A DNA stretch of 64,000 nt, from assembly GCF_003581425.1 (NCBI RefSeq), contig NZ_QXTG01000001.1, positions 310,001-374,000 of the forward strand. Reading direction: 5' to 3'. The notes under the pieces were generated by a model. That model saw only the letters and a program-made list of their open reading frames with translations, did not search any database and was not told where the DNA came from. Made by a program: the position numbers and the translations under genes. Positions within the stretch are counted from its first letter, which is position 1. Every line of letters starts with the position of its first letter. Positions 9,147-17,031 of the stretch are shown in pieces. Source of the stretch: Amnibacterium setariae. GTDB taxonomy: Bacteria; Actinomycetota; Actinomycetes; Actinomycetales; Microbacteriaceae.

Positions 9147-10067
9147 TCAGGCGTGCGTGCCCGCCTCGTGCGCCGTGTGCGCGGGGGGCTCGAGCTGGAA
9201 CGTCGAGTGGGTCAGCGAGACCGGGAAGTGGCCGGCAACGCAGTGCTGCAGCGCGTCGAGGACGGCCGGCGCGGTGCCGTTGCGGAAGCAGGCGGCGTCG
9301 ACGACCACGTGCGCGGAGAGCACGGGCAGGGAGGAGGAGACGCGGGTGGCGTGCAGGTCGTGCACCGCGAGCACGTGCTCCTGCTGCAGCAGGTGGCGGC
9401 GGACGTCCTCCAGGTCCAGCCCGCGGGGCACGGACTCGAGCAGCACCTCGAGCGCGTCGCGGAGCAGCAGGAGGGTGCGGGGCACGATCAGCGCGCCGAC
9501 GAGCAGCGCCGCGACCGCGTCGGCGCGCGTCCAGCCGGCGAGCGCGATGACGAGGCCCGCGACGAGGACGCCGACCGAGCCGAGCGCGTCGTTCAGGACC
9601 TCGAGCAGCGCGGCGCGGCTGTTGAGGTCCGCACCCCCGGCCCGGCGCAGGAGCGCGAGGGAGACGAGGTTGCCGACGAGCCCGAGCCCGCCGAACACGA
9701 GCAGCGCGGGTCCGGGCACCTCGGTCGGCTCGGCGAAGCGGCGGATCGCCTCGATCACGACGAAGACGCCGACCCCGAGCAGGACGGCGGCCTGCGCGGC
9801 GGCGCCGAGCACCTCCGCGCGCGCCCACCCGTAGGTGCGGCGGGCGGTGGCGCTGCGGGTGGCGAGCCGTGCGGCGACGAGGGCGAGCCCGAGGCCGACG
9901 ACGTCGGTGAGCACGTGGGCCGCGTCGACGAGCAGCGCGAGGCTGCCGGTGACGACGGCGCCGACGACCTCGACGACGAGCAGCGCGACGGTGATGCCGA
10001 ACACGACGGCGAGCACGCGAGCGGGCGCGCCCGCGCCGTGCGCGTGGTCGTGCCCGTGCTCGTGCAT
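9147..10067 (-). CDS. Cation diffusion facilitator (Zn/Cd/Co-type) exporter
   Basis: A 306-residue CDF protein: His-rich N-terminus (MHEHGHDHAHG), six predicted TM helices, the TM2 metal site DAAHVLTD, and a cytoplasmic C-terminal domain ending with His residues (PPAHTAHEAGTHA). In TM5 the usual HxxxD pair reads EVLND, with Glu replacing the His seen in ZitB/CzcD; this may alter metal choice. A CAGACT -10 (10074-10079) lies 6 nt before the ATG. It exports a divalent cation, probably Zn2+, using the proton gradient. No regulator is adjacent. Confidence 0.9.
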   Translation of the reverse strand: MHEHGHDHAHGAGAPARVLAVVFGITVALLVVEVVGAVVTGSLALLVDAAHVLTDVVGLGLALVAARLATRSATARRTYGWARAEVLGAAAQAAVLLGVGVFVVIEAIRRFAEPTEVPGPALLVFGGLGLVGNLVSLALLRRAGGADLNSRAALLEVLNDALGSVGVLVAGLVIALAGWTRADAVAALLVGALIVPRTLLLLRDALEVLLESVPRGLDLEDVRRHLLQQEHVLAVHDLHATRVSSSLPVLSAHVVVDAACFRNGTAPAVLDALQHCVAGHFPVSLTHSTFQLEPPAHTAHEAGTHA

Positions 10068-10133
10068 GCCCCCAGTCTGCGCCAGATCCGCCCCCGGGGG
10101 CGCTGCAGGAGCGGGTGATCTCGAGCGCGCCGG

Positions 10134-10233
10134 TGGTGATCTCGAGGCTCGCCGGCGCTCGCACCTCGATCATCGGGGAGGAGGTGCCCCGCTCCGCTGG
10201 TCGAGGTGCGAGCGGAGCGAGCCTCGAGACCAC
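10134..10233. repeat. Inverted pair of family B repeats (CTCGAGGCTCGC...CTCGCACCTCGA)
   Basis: GGTGATCTCGAGGCTCGCC... (10134-10177) and its near reverse complement (10190-10233, containing TCGAGGTGCGAGCGGAGCGAG) form a long hairpin. The whole 10068-10501 gap has no convincing gene; besides this element it contains only GC-rich sequence and a short AT-richer patch (about 10415-10470). Related copies occur at 26404-26580. Confidence 0.8.
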
Positions 10234-10501
10234 AGCGGCAGGACCGACGCCGGGCAGCCAGTGCGGGGGAGTCGCTGCCCGGCGTCGTCATCCGGGAGAC
10301 CGTGCAGGACCTCGCGGGGGAAGTCCGGTCCTGCCGTTCCCGCCGCCCCGGGGGAAGGGCGATCGGGACCGAGTCGGTCGTTCGGGTAGTTCGGCGGTGG
10401 GTGCCGCCGAGATCACCATACCACCGGACGAGGACAGAACGACCTGTCTGTCCCCGTCTTTCTCGTCCCCAGAACGGGTGACAGCGAGGAGCGGATCCGC
10501 C

Positions 10502-11971
10502 TCAGGACAGCTGGTTGGCCTCCACCCACTGCAGGTACTCGTCGCTGACGGTCCCCGTGACGTAGTCGCCGGTGAAGCAGCTCATCTCGAGCTCGGTGAC
10601 GTCGGAGCCCTGCAGGATCGCGTCCCGCATGTCGTCGACCTCCTGGTAGATGAGGTGGTCGGCACCGATCTCGCGGGCGATCTCCGGGATCTTGCGCCCG
10701 GCGGCGACGAGCTCGCGGCGCGTCGGCATGTTGATCCCGTAGACGTGCGGGAAGCGGACGGGCGGGGCCGCGGACGCGAACGTCACCTTGTTCGCGCCGG
10801 CCGCACGGGCCATCTCGACGATCTGCGCGCTGGTGGTGCCCCGCACGATCGAGTCGTCGACGATGAGGATGTTCTTGCCCTTGAACTCCGAGCCGAGGGC
10901 GTTCAGCTTCTGGCGCACGCTCTTCTGGCGCACCGCCTGCCCCGGCATGATGAACGTCCGGCCGACGTAGCGGTTCTTGTAGAACCCCTCGCGGTACGTG
11001 ACGCCCAGCCGCTGCGCGAGCTGCATCGCCGAGGGGCGGGCGGAGTCCGGGATCGGCATCACGACGTCGACGTCGCCGAACGGCGTGTACTTCGCGACGG
11101 TGTCGGCGAGGCGGTCGCCGAGGCGCAGCCGCGCCTCGTAGACGGAAATGCCCGACATCGTCGAGTCCGGCCGCGCGAGGTAGACGTACTCGAACGAGCA
11201 CGGCACGAGACGCGGGTCCTCGGCGCACTGCTGCAGGTGCAGCTCGCCGTCGGGGGTGATGAACGCGGCCTCGCCGGGGGCGATGTCGCGCACGACCTCG
11301 TAGCCGTTCGCCTCGAGCACGAGTGACTCGGAGGCGACCATCCACTCGTCTCGCTGCACGCCGGGCAGGTGGTCCGCGGTGCGGCGGCCGAGGGTGAGGG
11401 GGCGGATCCCGAACGGGTCGCGGAAGGCGAGCAGGCCGCGGCCGGCGATCAGTGCGATCGCGGCGTAGGAGCCCTCCACCCGCTCGTGCACGCGGCGGAC
11501 CGCCGTGAACACGTGGTCCGGGTCGAGCTCGGGGCCGGAGACCTGCGCCTGCAGCTCGTTCGCGAGCACGTTCACGAGCAGCTCGGTGTCCGAGTCCGTG
11601 TTGAGGTGCCGGCGGTCGACGTGGAACAGGTCCGCCGTCAGCTCGCGGGTGTTCGTGAGGTTGCCGTTGTGCACGAGCACGATGCCGTACGGCGCGTTCA
11701 CGTAGAAGGGCTGCGCCTCCTGCTCGCTGGCCGCGGACCCGCGGGTCGCATACCGCACGTGGCCGAGGCCCGTGCTGCCGAGCAGCGTCCGCATGTCGCG
11801 GGTGCGGTAGGCCTCCCGGACCTGACCCTTCACCTTCACCATGTGGAAGGAGCCGTTCTCATCGGTCGTGATCCCAGTCGAATCCTGACCGCGGTGCTGC
11901 AGCAGCAGCAGGCTGTCGTAGATGAGCTGGTTGACCGGCTGGGCGGCGGAGACGCCGACGATGCCGCACAT
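10502..11971 (-). CDS. purF: Amidophosphoribosyltransferase
   Basis: First committed step of purine synthesis: PRPP plus glutamine to phosphoribosylamine. The 489-residue product begins MCGIVGVSAAQPVNQLIYD, so Cys2 becomes the N-terminal nucleophile of the glutaminase domain. The LLLQHRGQDSTGI and HNGNLTN motifs follow, and the PRPP-binding loop is NILIVDDSIVRGTTSA. No propeptide precedes the Cys. It is transcribed away from purM, with 34 bp between the start codons, whereas in many actinobacteria purF and purM are co-directional. A long repeat-containing gap lies downstream. Confidence 0.97.
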   Translation of the reverse strand: MCGIVGVSAAQPVNQLIYDSLLLLQHRGQDSTGITTDENGSFHMVKVKGQVREAYRTRDMRTLLGSTGLGHVRYATRGSAASEQEAQPFYVNAPYGIVLVHNGNLTNTRELTADLFHVDRRHLNTDSDTELLVNVLANELQAQVSGPELDPDHVFTAVRRVHERVEGSYAAIALIAGRGLLAFRDPFGIRPLTLGRRTADHLPGVQRDEWMVASESLVLEANGYEVVRDIAPGEAAFITPDGELHLQQCAEDPRLVPCSFEYVYLARPDSTMSGISVYEARLRLGDRLADTVAKYTPFGDVDVVMPIPDSARPSAMQLAQRLGVTYREGFYKNRYVGRTFIMPGQAVRQKSVRQKLNALGSEFKGKNILIVDDSIVRGTTSAQIVEMARAAGANKVTFASAAPPVRFPHVYGINMPTRRELVAAGRKIPEIAREIGADHLIYQEVDDMRDAILQGSDVTELEMSCFTGDYVTGTVSDEYLQWVEANQLS

Positions 11972-11993
11972 TCGGGTGGAGATCCCCCTGGCC

Positions 11994-11999
11994 TAGGCT
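11994..11999 (+). promoter_or_regulatory. -10 box of purM
   Basis: TAGGCT followed by six bases and GTG at 12006. It is embedded in the palindrome GCCTAGGC, so the same bases might also act, more weakly, as a minus-strand -10 for purF. Confidence 0.5.
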
Positions 12000-12005
12000 C
12001 GAGTG

Positions 12006-13151
12006 GTGCAGCCGCCATCCTCCCATCCGGCGACGGCCGGTCGGAACGCGGCGGGTCCGGTGGACCGGTACGCGGCCTCGGGCGTCGACACCGTGGCCGG
12101 CGACACGGCCGTCGAGCTGATGAAGCGCTCGGTCGCGGCGACGCACGGGCCGCAGGTCCTCGGCGGCGTCGGCGGCTTCGCCGGGCTGTGGGACGCGTCC
12201 GCGCTCACCCGCTACCGGAAGCCGGTCCTCGCGACGTCGACCGACGGCGTCGGCACGAAGATCGCCATCGCGCAGGCGCTCGGCAAGCACGACACGATCG
12301 GTCAGGACCTCGTCGGGATGGTGGTCGACGACATCGTCGTGGTCGGCGCGGCGCCGCTCTTCATGACGGACTACATCGCCTGCGGGCGGGTCGTGCCCGA
12401 GCGCATCGCCGCGATCGTCGACGGCGTCGCCCGCGCCTGCGCGGCCACGCGGACCGCGCTCGTCGGCGGCGAGACCGCGGAGCACCCCGACCTGATGGCG
12501 CCGGACGACTACGACGTGGCCGGTGCGGCCGTGGGCGTGGTCGAGGCGGACCGCCTGCTCGGTGCGGACCGGGTGCGGCAGGGCGACGCCGTGCTCGCGC
12601 TCGCGTCCTCGGGCCTGCACAGCAACGGGTACTCCCTGGTCCGGCGGATCGTCCGCGACGCCGGCCTCCGGTACGACACCCGCATCGCGGACTACGGCAC
12701 CTCGCTCGGCGAGGCGCTGCTCGAGCCGACGCGGCTCTACACGGCTGCGCTGCTCGACGTGCTCGACGGTCCGGACGGCGACGCCGTGCACGCGCTCGGC
12801 CACGTGACGGGCGGCGGGCTCGCGGCGAACCTCGCGCGCGTGCTGCCGCGGGGCAGCACCGTCGACGTGGACCGCTCGACGTGGACGCCCGCGCCGGTCT
12901 TCACCGTGCTCGCGGAGCTCGGCGGCTTCCCGCTCGAGGAGGTCGAGGGCGCCTGGAACCTCGGGGTCGGCATGTTCGCCGTCGTCGAGGACGCCGCGGC
13001 GGACCGCATCGCCTCCGCCCTCACCGCCGCGGGCATCCGCACCTGGCGGGCCGGCGCGGTCGCGACGGGCGACGCGCCGGAGGGCTCGGTGCAGGGGGCG
13101 AAGGGCGTCGACGGCGGTGCCGTGCGGCTCGTGGGGGCCTACGCGCGCTGA
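12006..13151 (+). CDS. purM: Phosphoribosylformylglycinamidine cyclo-ligase (AIR synthetase)
   Basis: ATP-dependent ring closure of FGAM to AIR. The 381-residue protein shows YAASGVDTVAGD at the N-terminus, LATSTDGVGTKI, the signature GQDLVGMVVDDIVVVGAAPLF (core VGMVVDDI), ALVGGETAEHPD and GLHSNGYSLVRR. Two adjacent GTG codons (12003, 12006) could start it; the second is exactly 6 nt after the TAGGCT -10 and would be leaderless. A later GTG at 12060 (VDRYAASG) is a possible alternative. No Shine-Dalgarno sequence is present. Confidence 0.96.
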   Translation: MQPPSSHPATAGRNAAGPVDRYAASGVDTVAGDTAVELMKRSVAATHGPQVLGGVGGFAGLWDASALTRYRKPVLATSTDGVGTKIAIAQALGKHDTIGQDLVGMVVDDIVVVGAAPLFMTDYIACGRVVPERIAAIVDGVARACAATRTALVGGETAEHPDLMAPDDYDVAGAAVGVVEADRLLGADRVRQGDAVLALASSGLHSNGYSLVRRIVRDAGLRYDTRIADYGTSLGEALLEPTRLYTAALLDVLDGPDGDAVHALGHVTGGGLAANLARVLPRGSTVDVDRSTWTPAPVFTVLAELGGFPLEEVEGAWNLGVGMFAVVEDAAADRIASALTAAGIRTWRAGAVATGDAPEGSVQGAKGVDGGAVRLVGAYAR

Positions 13152-13227
13152 CCCCGCTCCGCGGCATGCGGAACCGCCCGTGAGCACGGACGACCGGCCG
13201 CCTCCTCGCGGGAGCGACCGGCGCGGT

Positions 13228-13398
13228 TCAGCGGTGCGAGTCCTCCTCGGCGAAGTCCTCCTCGGACCAGCCGGCGTGCGCCTCGGTGGAGTGGGATCCG
13301 ATCTCGGCCTCGAGCGCGTTGTAGTTCGTGTCCGGGCTGAAGTACTTCAGCTCCCGGGCGATCTTCGTGTGCTTCGCCTTCTGACGGCCTCGCCCCAT
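13228..13398 (-). CDS. DUF3073 protein
   Basis: A 56-residue protein starting MGRGRQKAKHTKIARELKY, then SPDTNYNALEAEI and an acidic tail EEDFAEEDSHR. This basic-then-acidic short protein is the DUF3073 family, which sits next to purM in many actinobacteria; its function is unknown. The ATG at 13398 has GAGGGGG upstream. The frame continues upstream, but homologues start at MGRGRQKAK. It is convergent with purM. Confidence 0.9.
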   Translation of the reverse strand: MGRGRQKAKHTKIARELKYFSPDTNYNALEAEIGSHSTEAHAGWSEEDFAEEDSHR

Positions 13399-13532
13399 GC
13401 GTGACCCCCTCACGTAGTCATCGCCGCATCGGGTGGATGTCGCGGCGGAAATGCGAAAACTGGCGCTCATCGTAACACGCGCCTCCCTGGCAGGATGGTG
13501 CCCGGCGCTCGCGCCAGGGGAGGGGGATCGCC

Positions 13533-14729
13533 GTGGTCGCAGTGCCCGCTCGCACCGACGTGGTCGTCATCGGGGCAGGTCAGGCGGGGCTCTCCGTCGC
13601 CTACTACCTGCAGCGGCTCGGCGTCCGCAGCGGCGTGGACCAGGTCGTCGTCGACCGGGGACCCGGCCCGGGCGGCGCCTGGCAGCAGCGATGGGCGGCC
13701 CTGCGCCTCGGCTCCGCGCACCGCGTGCATGACCTCCCCGGCATGCGTCGCGCCGGCATCACCTTCGAGACCGCCGACCGGAGCCGCCCGGCTCGGGACG
13801 TCGTCGGCGAGTACTACGGCCACTACGAGCGCTTCTACGGGCTCGACGTGCGGCGGCCGGTCACGGTCGCCGCGGTGTTCGACCGCGGGGCCGAGCTCGT
13901 CGTGCGGACCACGGTCGGCGAGATCGTCACGCGGACCGTCGTCAACGCGACCGGCACGTGGGGCGCGCCCTTCGTGCCGTACTACCCGGGCGTCCGCGAG
14001 TTCTCGGGCCGCCAGGTGCACACCGCGACCTACCGGGACGCCGCGGACTTCGCGGGCCTCCGGGTGCTCGTGGTCGGCGGCGGCACCTCCGCCATCGGCT
14101 TCCTCCTCGAGCTCGAGGGCGTCGCCGCGAAGACGTTCTGGGCGACGCGGCGCCCGGTCGACTACCTCGACCAGGGGACCCTCGACCTCGAGGCCGCGGT
14201 CACCGCCGTGAACCAGCAGGACGACGCGGCGAAGCAGGGCCGGGCCCTGCCGTCGATCGTGTCGGGCACCGGCGTGCCGAAGACGCGGCGCATCGCGGCG
14301 GCGATCGAGCGCGGCGTGCTGTCGCCCCGGCCGATGTTCGACCACCTCGAGCGGGAGGCGGTCGTCTGGCCGGACGGGTCGCGCGAGCGCATCGACGCGA
14401 TCGTGTGGGCGACCGGCTTCCGGCCCGACATCCGCCACCTCAGCCCCCTCCGCCTCCACGAGAAGGCGGGCGGCGTGCAGGTGACGAGCGGCGCGGCGGA
14501 GCGCGACCCGCGGATCTTCTTCGCCGGCTACGGCCCGACCGCGAGCACGATCGGGGCGAACCGCGCCGGCCGCACCCTCGCACGGCAGGTCTTCGCGGCG
14601 CTCGGCGACACCACGACCGCGCCGATCGACGCGGTGCCGGGCCCGACGACGCAGGTCCTCGAGGTGCCGCCGCCCGAGCCGGAGGACCACGTCGCCCAGC
14701 TGATGGCCCGCTTCTTCACCGACGCCTGA
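13533..14729 (+). CDS. Flavin-containing monooxygenase-like FAD/NAD(P) protein
   Basis: A 398-residue flavoprotein of the FMO/CzcO family. The FAD-binding Rossmann motif is DVVVIGAGQAGLSVAYYL, the NADPH-binding motif LVVGGGTSAIGFLLEL, and the late ATGF (IVWATGFRPD) marks FMO-like enzymes. The FMO signature FxGxxxHxxxY appears as FSGRQVHTATY. Likely substrates are small organics or metal-linked redox partners; not determinable. GTG start with GGGGAGGGGG upstream. Convergent with the KimA-like transporter across a family A repeat. Confidence 0.85.
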   Translation: MVAVPARTDVVVIGAGQAGLSVAYYLQRLGVRSGVDQVVVDRGPGPGGAWQQRWAALRLGSAHRVHDLPGMRRAGITFETADRSRPARDVVGEYYGHYERFYGLDVRRPVTVAAVFDRGAELVVRTTVGEIVTRTVVNATGTWGAPFVPYYPGVREFSGRQVHTATYRDAADFAGLRVLVVGGGTSAIGFLLELEGVAAKTFWATRRPVDYLDQGTLDLEAAVTAVNQQDDAAKQGRALPSIVSGTGVPKTRRIAAAIERGVLSPRPMFDHLEREAVVWPDGSRERIDAIVWATGFRPDIRHLSPLRLHEKAGGVQVTSGAAERDPRIFFAGYGPTASTIGANRAGRTLARQVFAALGDTTTAPIDAVPGPTTQVLEVPPPEPEDHVAQLMARFFTDA

Positions 14730-14732
14730 CCC

Positions 14733-14838
14733 CTTCGCGGATCCGCACTGCTGCCGCGGATCCGCAGAACCGGGGCGACACGCCGCGTCCAGGCTGCGTG
14801 AGCACGGCGTGTCGCGGAGGAATTGCGGATCCGCGAAG
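14733..14838. repeat. Palindromic repeat, family A, copy 2
   Basis: Outer arms CTTCGCGGATCCGCA (14733-14747) and TGCGGATCCGCGAAG (14824-14838) enclose a second CGCGGATCCGCAGAACC segment and the inner pair CGACACGCCG / CGGCGTGTCG. Same construction as 282-383, again filling a gap between convergent stops (14729 and 14841). Confidence 0.85.
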
Positions 14839-14840
14839 GG

Positions 14841-16889
14841 TCAGCGGGGGGTGAGGTCGGGCTCGCGCTCGATCGGCTCCGTCGGGAGGGCGGCGGGGGC
14901 GCCGTCCTTCACGTGCCGGCGGACGGGCATCCGCGGGCGGACCGGCTCGCCGCGGCGGTCCTGGCCGGGGATCGGGCGGGAGCGGCGGCCGTAGATCAGC
15001 TGCGAGGAGTCGAGCAGCCACGGCACGAGCGCCAGGGTCACGCCGTGCACGAGCATCAGCTTCTGCCGGATCCGCCGCGCCTTGTGGTTGTGCAGCAGCT
15101 GCTCCCACCAGTGCCCGACGACGTAGACGGGCGTGTAGATCGTCACGACCTCCGAGCCGTGGGTCGCGCGGTGCGCCTTCACGTACTTGATGAGCGGCAC
15201 GGAGATGTCGCGGTAGGGGGAGGGGACGACGGTCAGCGGCACCGAGATGTTCATCAGCGCCCACTCGTCCTCGAGCTTCTTCGTCGCCGCGTCGTCGATC
15301 GAGACGTGCACGGCCTCGAGCGAGTCGTGCTTCGCGGCGATCGCGTAGTCGAGCGCCTTCAGCGCGGGCTTCTGCATCCGGCCGACCAGCACGATCGCGT
15401 GGTCGCCCTTCGCGCCGAAGGTCGTGTGCGGGTCGACCTCGATCTCCTTCTCGACGTCGCGGTAGTACCGGTTCACGCCGAGCATCAGGAACCAGAGGAT
15501 CGGCATGATCACGAAGACCAGCCATGCGCCGTGGGTGAACTTCGTGATCGTGACGATCACGAGCACCGTCGCGGTCATCGTCGCGCCGACGAGGTTGATG
15601 ACGAGGCTGCGAACCGTGCCGGCCCGGCCGGGGGCGCCGCGGCGCAGCAGCCGGATCCAGTGCCGCACCATCCCCGTCTGCCCGAGGGTGAACGAGACGA
15701 AGACGCCGATGATGTACAGCTGGATCAGGTTCGTGACGCTCGCCTGGTAGACGAGCAGCAGCAGCCCGGCGACCAGCGACAGCACGATGACGCCGTTGCT
15801 GAAGATGAGGCGGTCGCCGCGGGTCGACAGCGACTTCGGCGCGTAGCCGTCCCGCGCGAGCACGCTGCCGAGCAGCGGGAAGCCGTTGAAGGCGGTGTTC
15901 GCGGCGAGCAGCAGGACGAGGGCCGTCGCCGCCTGCACGAGGTAGAAGAGGGGCGACGTCGCGCCGAAGGTGGCGCCGGCGACCTGCGCCATCAGGCTCG
16001 GCTGCGGCGAGCTCGCGCAGGCCTCGAGGCCGATCAGCGAGCAGGGGTCCTCCGCGTAGTGCACCCGCGCGATGAGCGCGACGGCGAGGAGGCCGACGAA
16101 CAGGCAGATCGCGATGAGCCCCATCGCGGTCAGGGTCTTCTGCGCGTTCCGCACCTTCGGGCGGCGGAAGGCGGGCACGCCGTTCGCGATCGCCTCGACG
16201 CCGGTGAGCGCCGAGCAGCCGCTGGCGAACGCCCGCAGCACGAGCAGCACGAGCCCCGCCTGCGTCACCTGGTCCGCCTGCACGGAGTAGGCGGCGCTCT
16301 CCGCGACCGGCGGCTGCCCGAGCGCCGTGCGGACGAGCGCCACGACGACCATGAGCGCGACGCCCGCGATGAAGACGTAGGTGGGCAGCGCGAACGCCTT
16401 GCTCGACTCCCGCACCCCGCGCAGGTTCACGCCCGCCAGCAGCACCACGATCGCGAGCGCCATCTCCACCCGCACGCCCGCGAGCTGCGGCAGCGCCGAG
16501 ATGATGTTGTCGACGCCGGAGGCGACGGACACCGACACGGTGAGGATGTAGTCGACGAGGAGCGCGGAGGCGACGACCAGCGCGGGCCGCTCGCCGAGGT
16601 TCTTCTGCGCGACCTCGTAGTCGCCGCCGCCGGAGGGGTACGCCTTGATCAGCTGGCGGTAGGACAGCACGACGACCGCGAGCAGCAGCACGACGACCGC
16701 CGCCACCCAGGGGGCGAATGCGAGGAACGCGGTGCCGCCGAGCAGCAGGATCAGCAACAGCTCCTGCGGCGCGTAGGCGACCGAGGAGAGCGGGTCCGAG
16801 GCGAAGATCGGCAGCGCGAGGTGCTTCGGGAGCAGCTGGTCGTCCAGCTTGTGCGACGGCAGCTTTTCGCCCAGGATCAGGCGTTTCAT
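14841..16889 (-). CDS. APC-superfamily permease, KimA-like potassium transporter
   Basis: A 682-residue protein with about 12 TM helices (residues about 40-450) followed by a cytoplasmic C-terminal domain of about 200 residues containing AIVLVGRMQKPALKALDYAI and SVPLIKYVKAHR. This two-part layout and motifs such as FASDPLSSVAYAPQELL, YPSGGGDYEVAQKNLG and GCSALTGVEAIANGVPAF match the KimA (YdaO) group of H+-coupled K+ importers, some of which are inhibited by c-di-AMP. ATG start; a TTGACA/TACTCT promoter lies 42 nt upstream. No c-di-AMP riboswitch fits in the short leader. Specific ion not proven. Confidence 0.8.
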   Translation of the reverse strand: MKRLILGEKLPSHKLDDQLLPKHLALPIFASDPLSSVAYAPQELLLILLLGGTAFLAFAPWVAAVVVLLLAVVVLSYRQLIKAYPSGGGDYEVAQKNLGERPALVVASALLVDYILTVSVSVASGVDNIISALPQLAGVRVEMALAIVVLLAGVNLRGVRESSKAFALPTYVFIAGVALMVVVALVRTALGQPPVAESAAYSVQADQVTQAGLVLLVLRAFASGCSALTGVEAIANGVPAFRRPKVRNAQKTLTAMGLIAICLFVGLLAVALIARVHYAEDPCSLIGLEACASSPQPSLMAQVAGATFGATSPLFYLVQAATALVLLLAANTAFNGFPLLGSVLARDGYAPKSLSTRGDRLIFSNGVIVLSLVAGLLLLVYQASVTNLIQLYIIGVFVSFTLGQTGMVRHWIRLLRRGAPGRAGTVRSLVINLVGATMTATVLVIVTITKFTHGAWLVFVIMPILWFLMLGVNRYYRDVEKEIEVDPHTTFGAKGDHAIVLVGRMQKPALKALDYAIAAKHDSLEAVHVSIDDAATKKLEDEWALMNISVPLTVVPSPYRDISVPLIKYVKAHRATHGSEVVTIYTPVYVVGHWWEQLLHNHKARRIRQKLMLVHGVTLALVPWLLDSSQLIYGRRSRPIPGQDRRGEPVRPRMPVRRHVKDGAPAALPTEPIEREPDLTPR

Positions 16890-16930
16890 GCCGCGGCCGT
16901 CGTCCTCGGGCGCCGAAGTCACGAGTCGGC

Positions 16931-16958
16931 AGAGTACTCGGAGCGCCGGGCGTGTCAA
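16931..16958 (-). promoter_or_regulatory. Consensus sigma-70-type promoter of the KimA-like gene
   Basis: On the minus strand TTGACA (16953-16958), a 16-bp spacer and TACTCT (16931-16936). It predicts a leader of roughly 35 nt before the ATG at 16889, and is the best -35/-10 pair noticed in the window. Confidence 0.65.
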
Positions 16959-17003
16959 ACGGGTCCGTCCCCGCGGTGCACGGCGCGCCGCAGCGCCCCT
17001 CCT

Positions 17004-17025
17004 TGACCGATCGGTCAGCGATAAT
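17004..17025 (+). promoter_or_regulatory. TetR-type operator overlapping the RND promoter
   Basis: The perfect 14-bp palindrome TGACCGATCGGTCA (17004-17017) sits 2 bp upstream of the -10 GATAAT (17020-17025), which is itself 6 nt from the GTG of the RND gene. A protein bound here would block the promoter. No regulator gene is adjacent, so a distant TetR-family protein is likely. Confidence 0.6.
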
Positions 17026-17031
17026 CGGGGC

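Noticed and set aside
10415-10470. tRNA or small RNA in the AT-richer patch downstream of purF
   Set aside because: No cloverleaf, T-loop GGTTCGA motif or convincing promoter-terminator pair was found.
16890-16930. c-di-AMP (ydaO-type) riboswitch for the KimA-like gene
   Set aside because: The predicted leader is only about 35 nt, far too short for that riboswitch.
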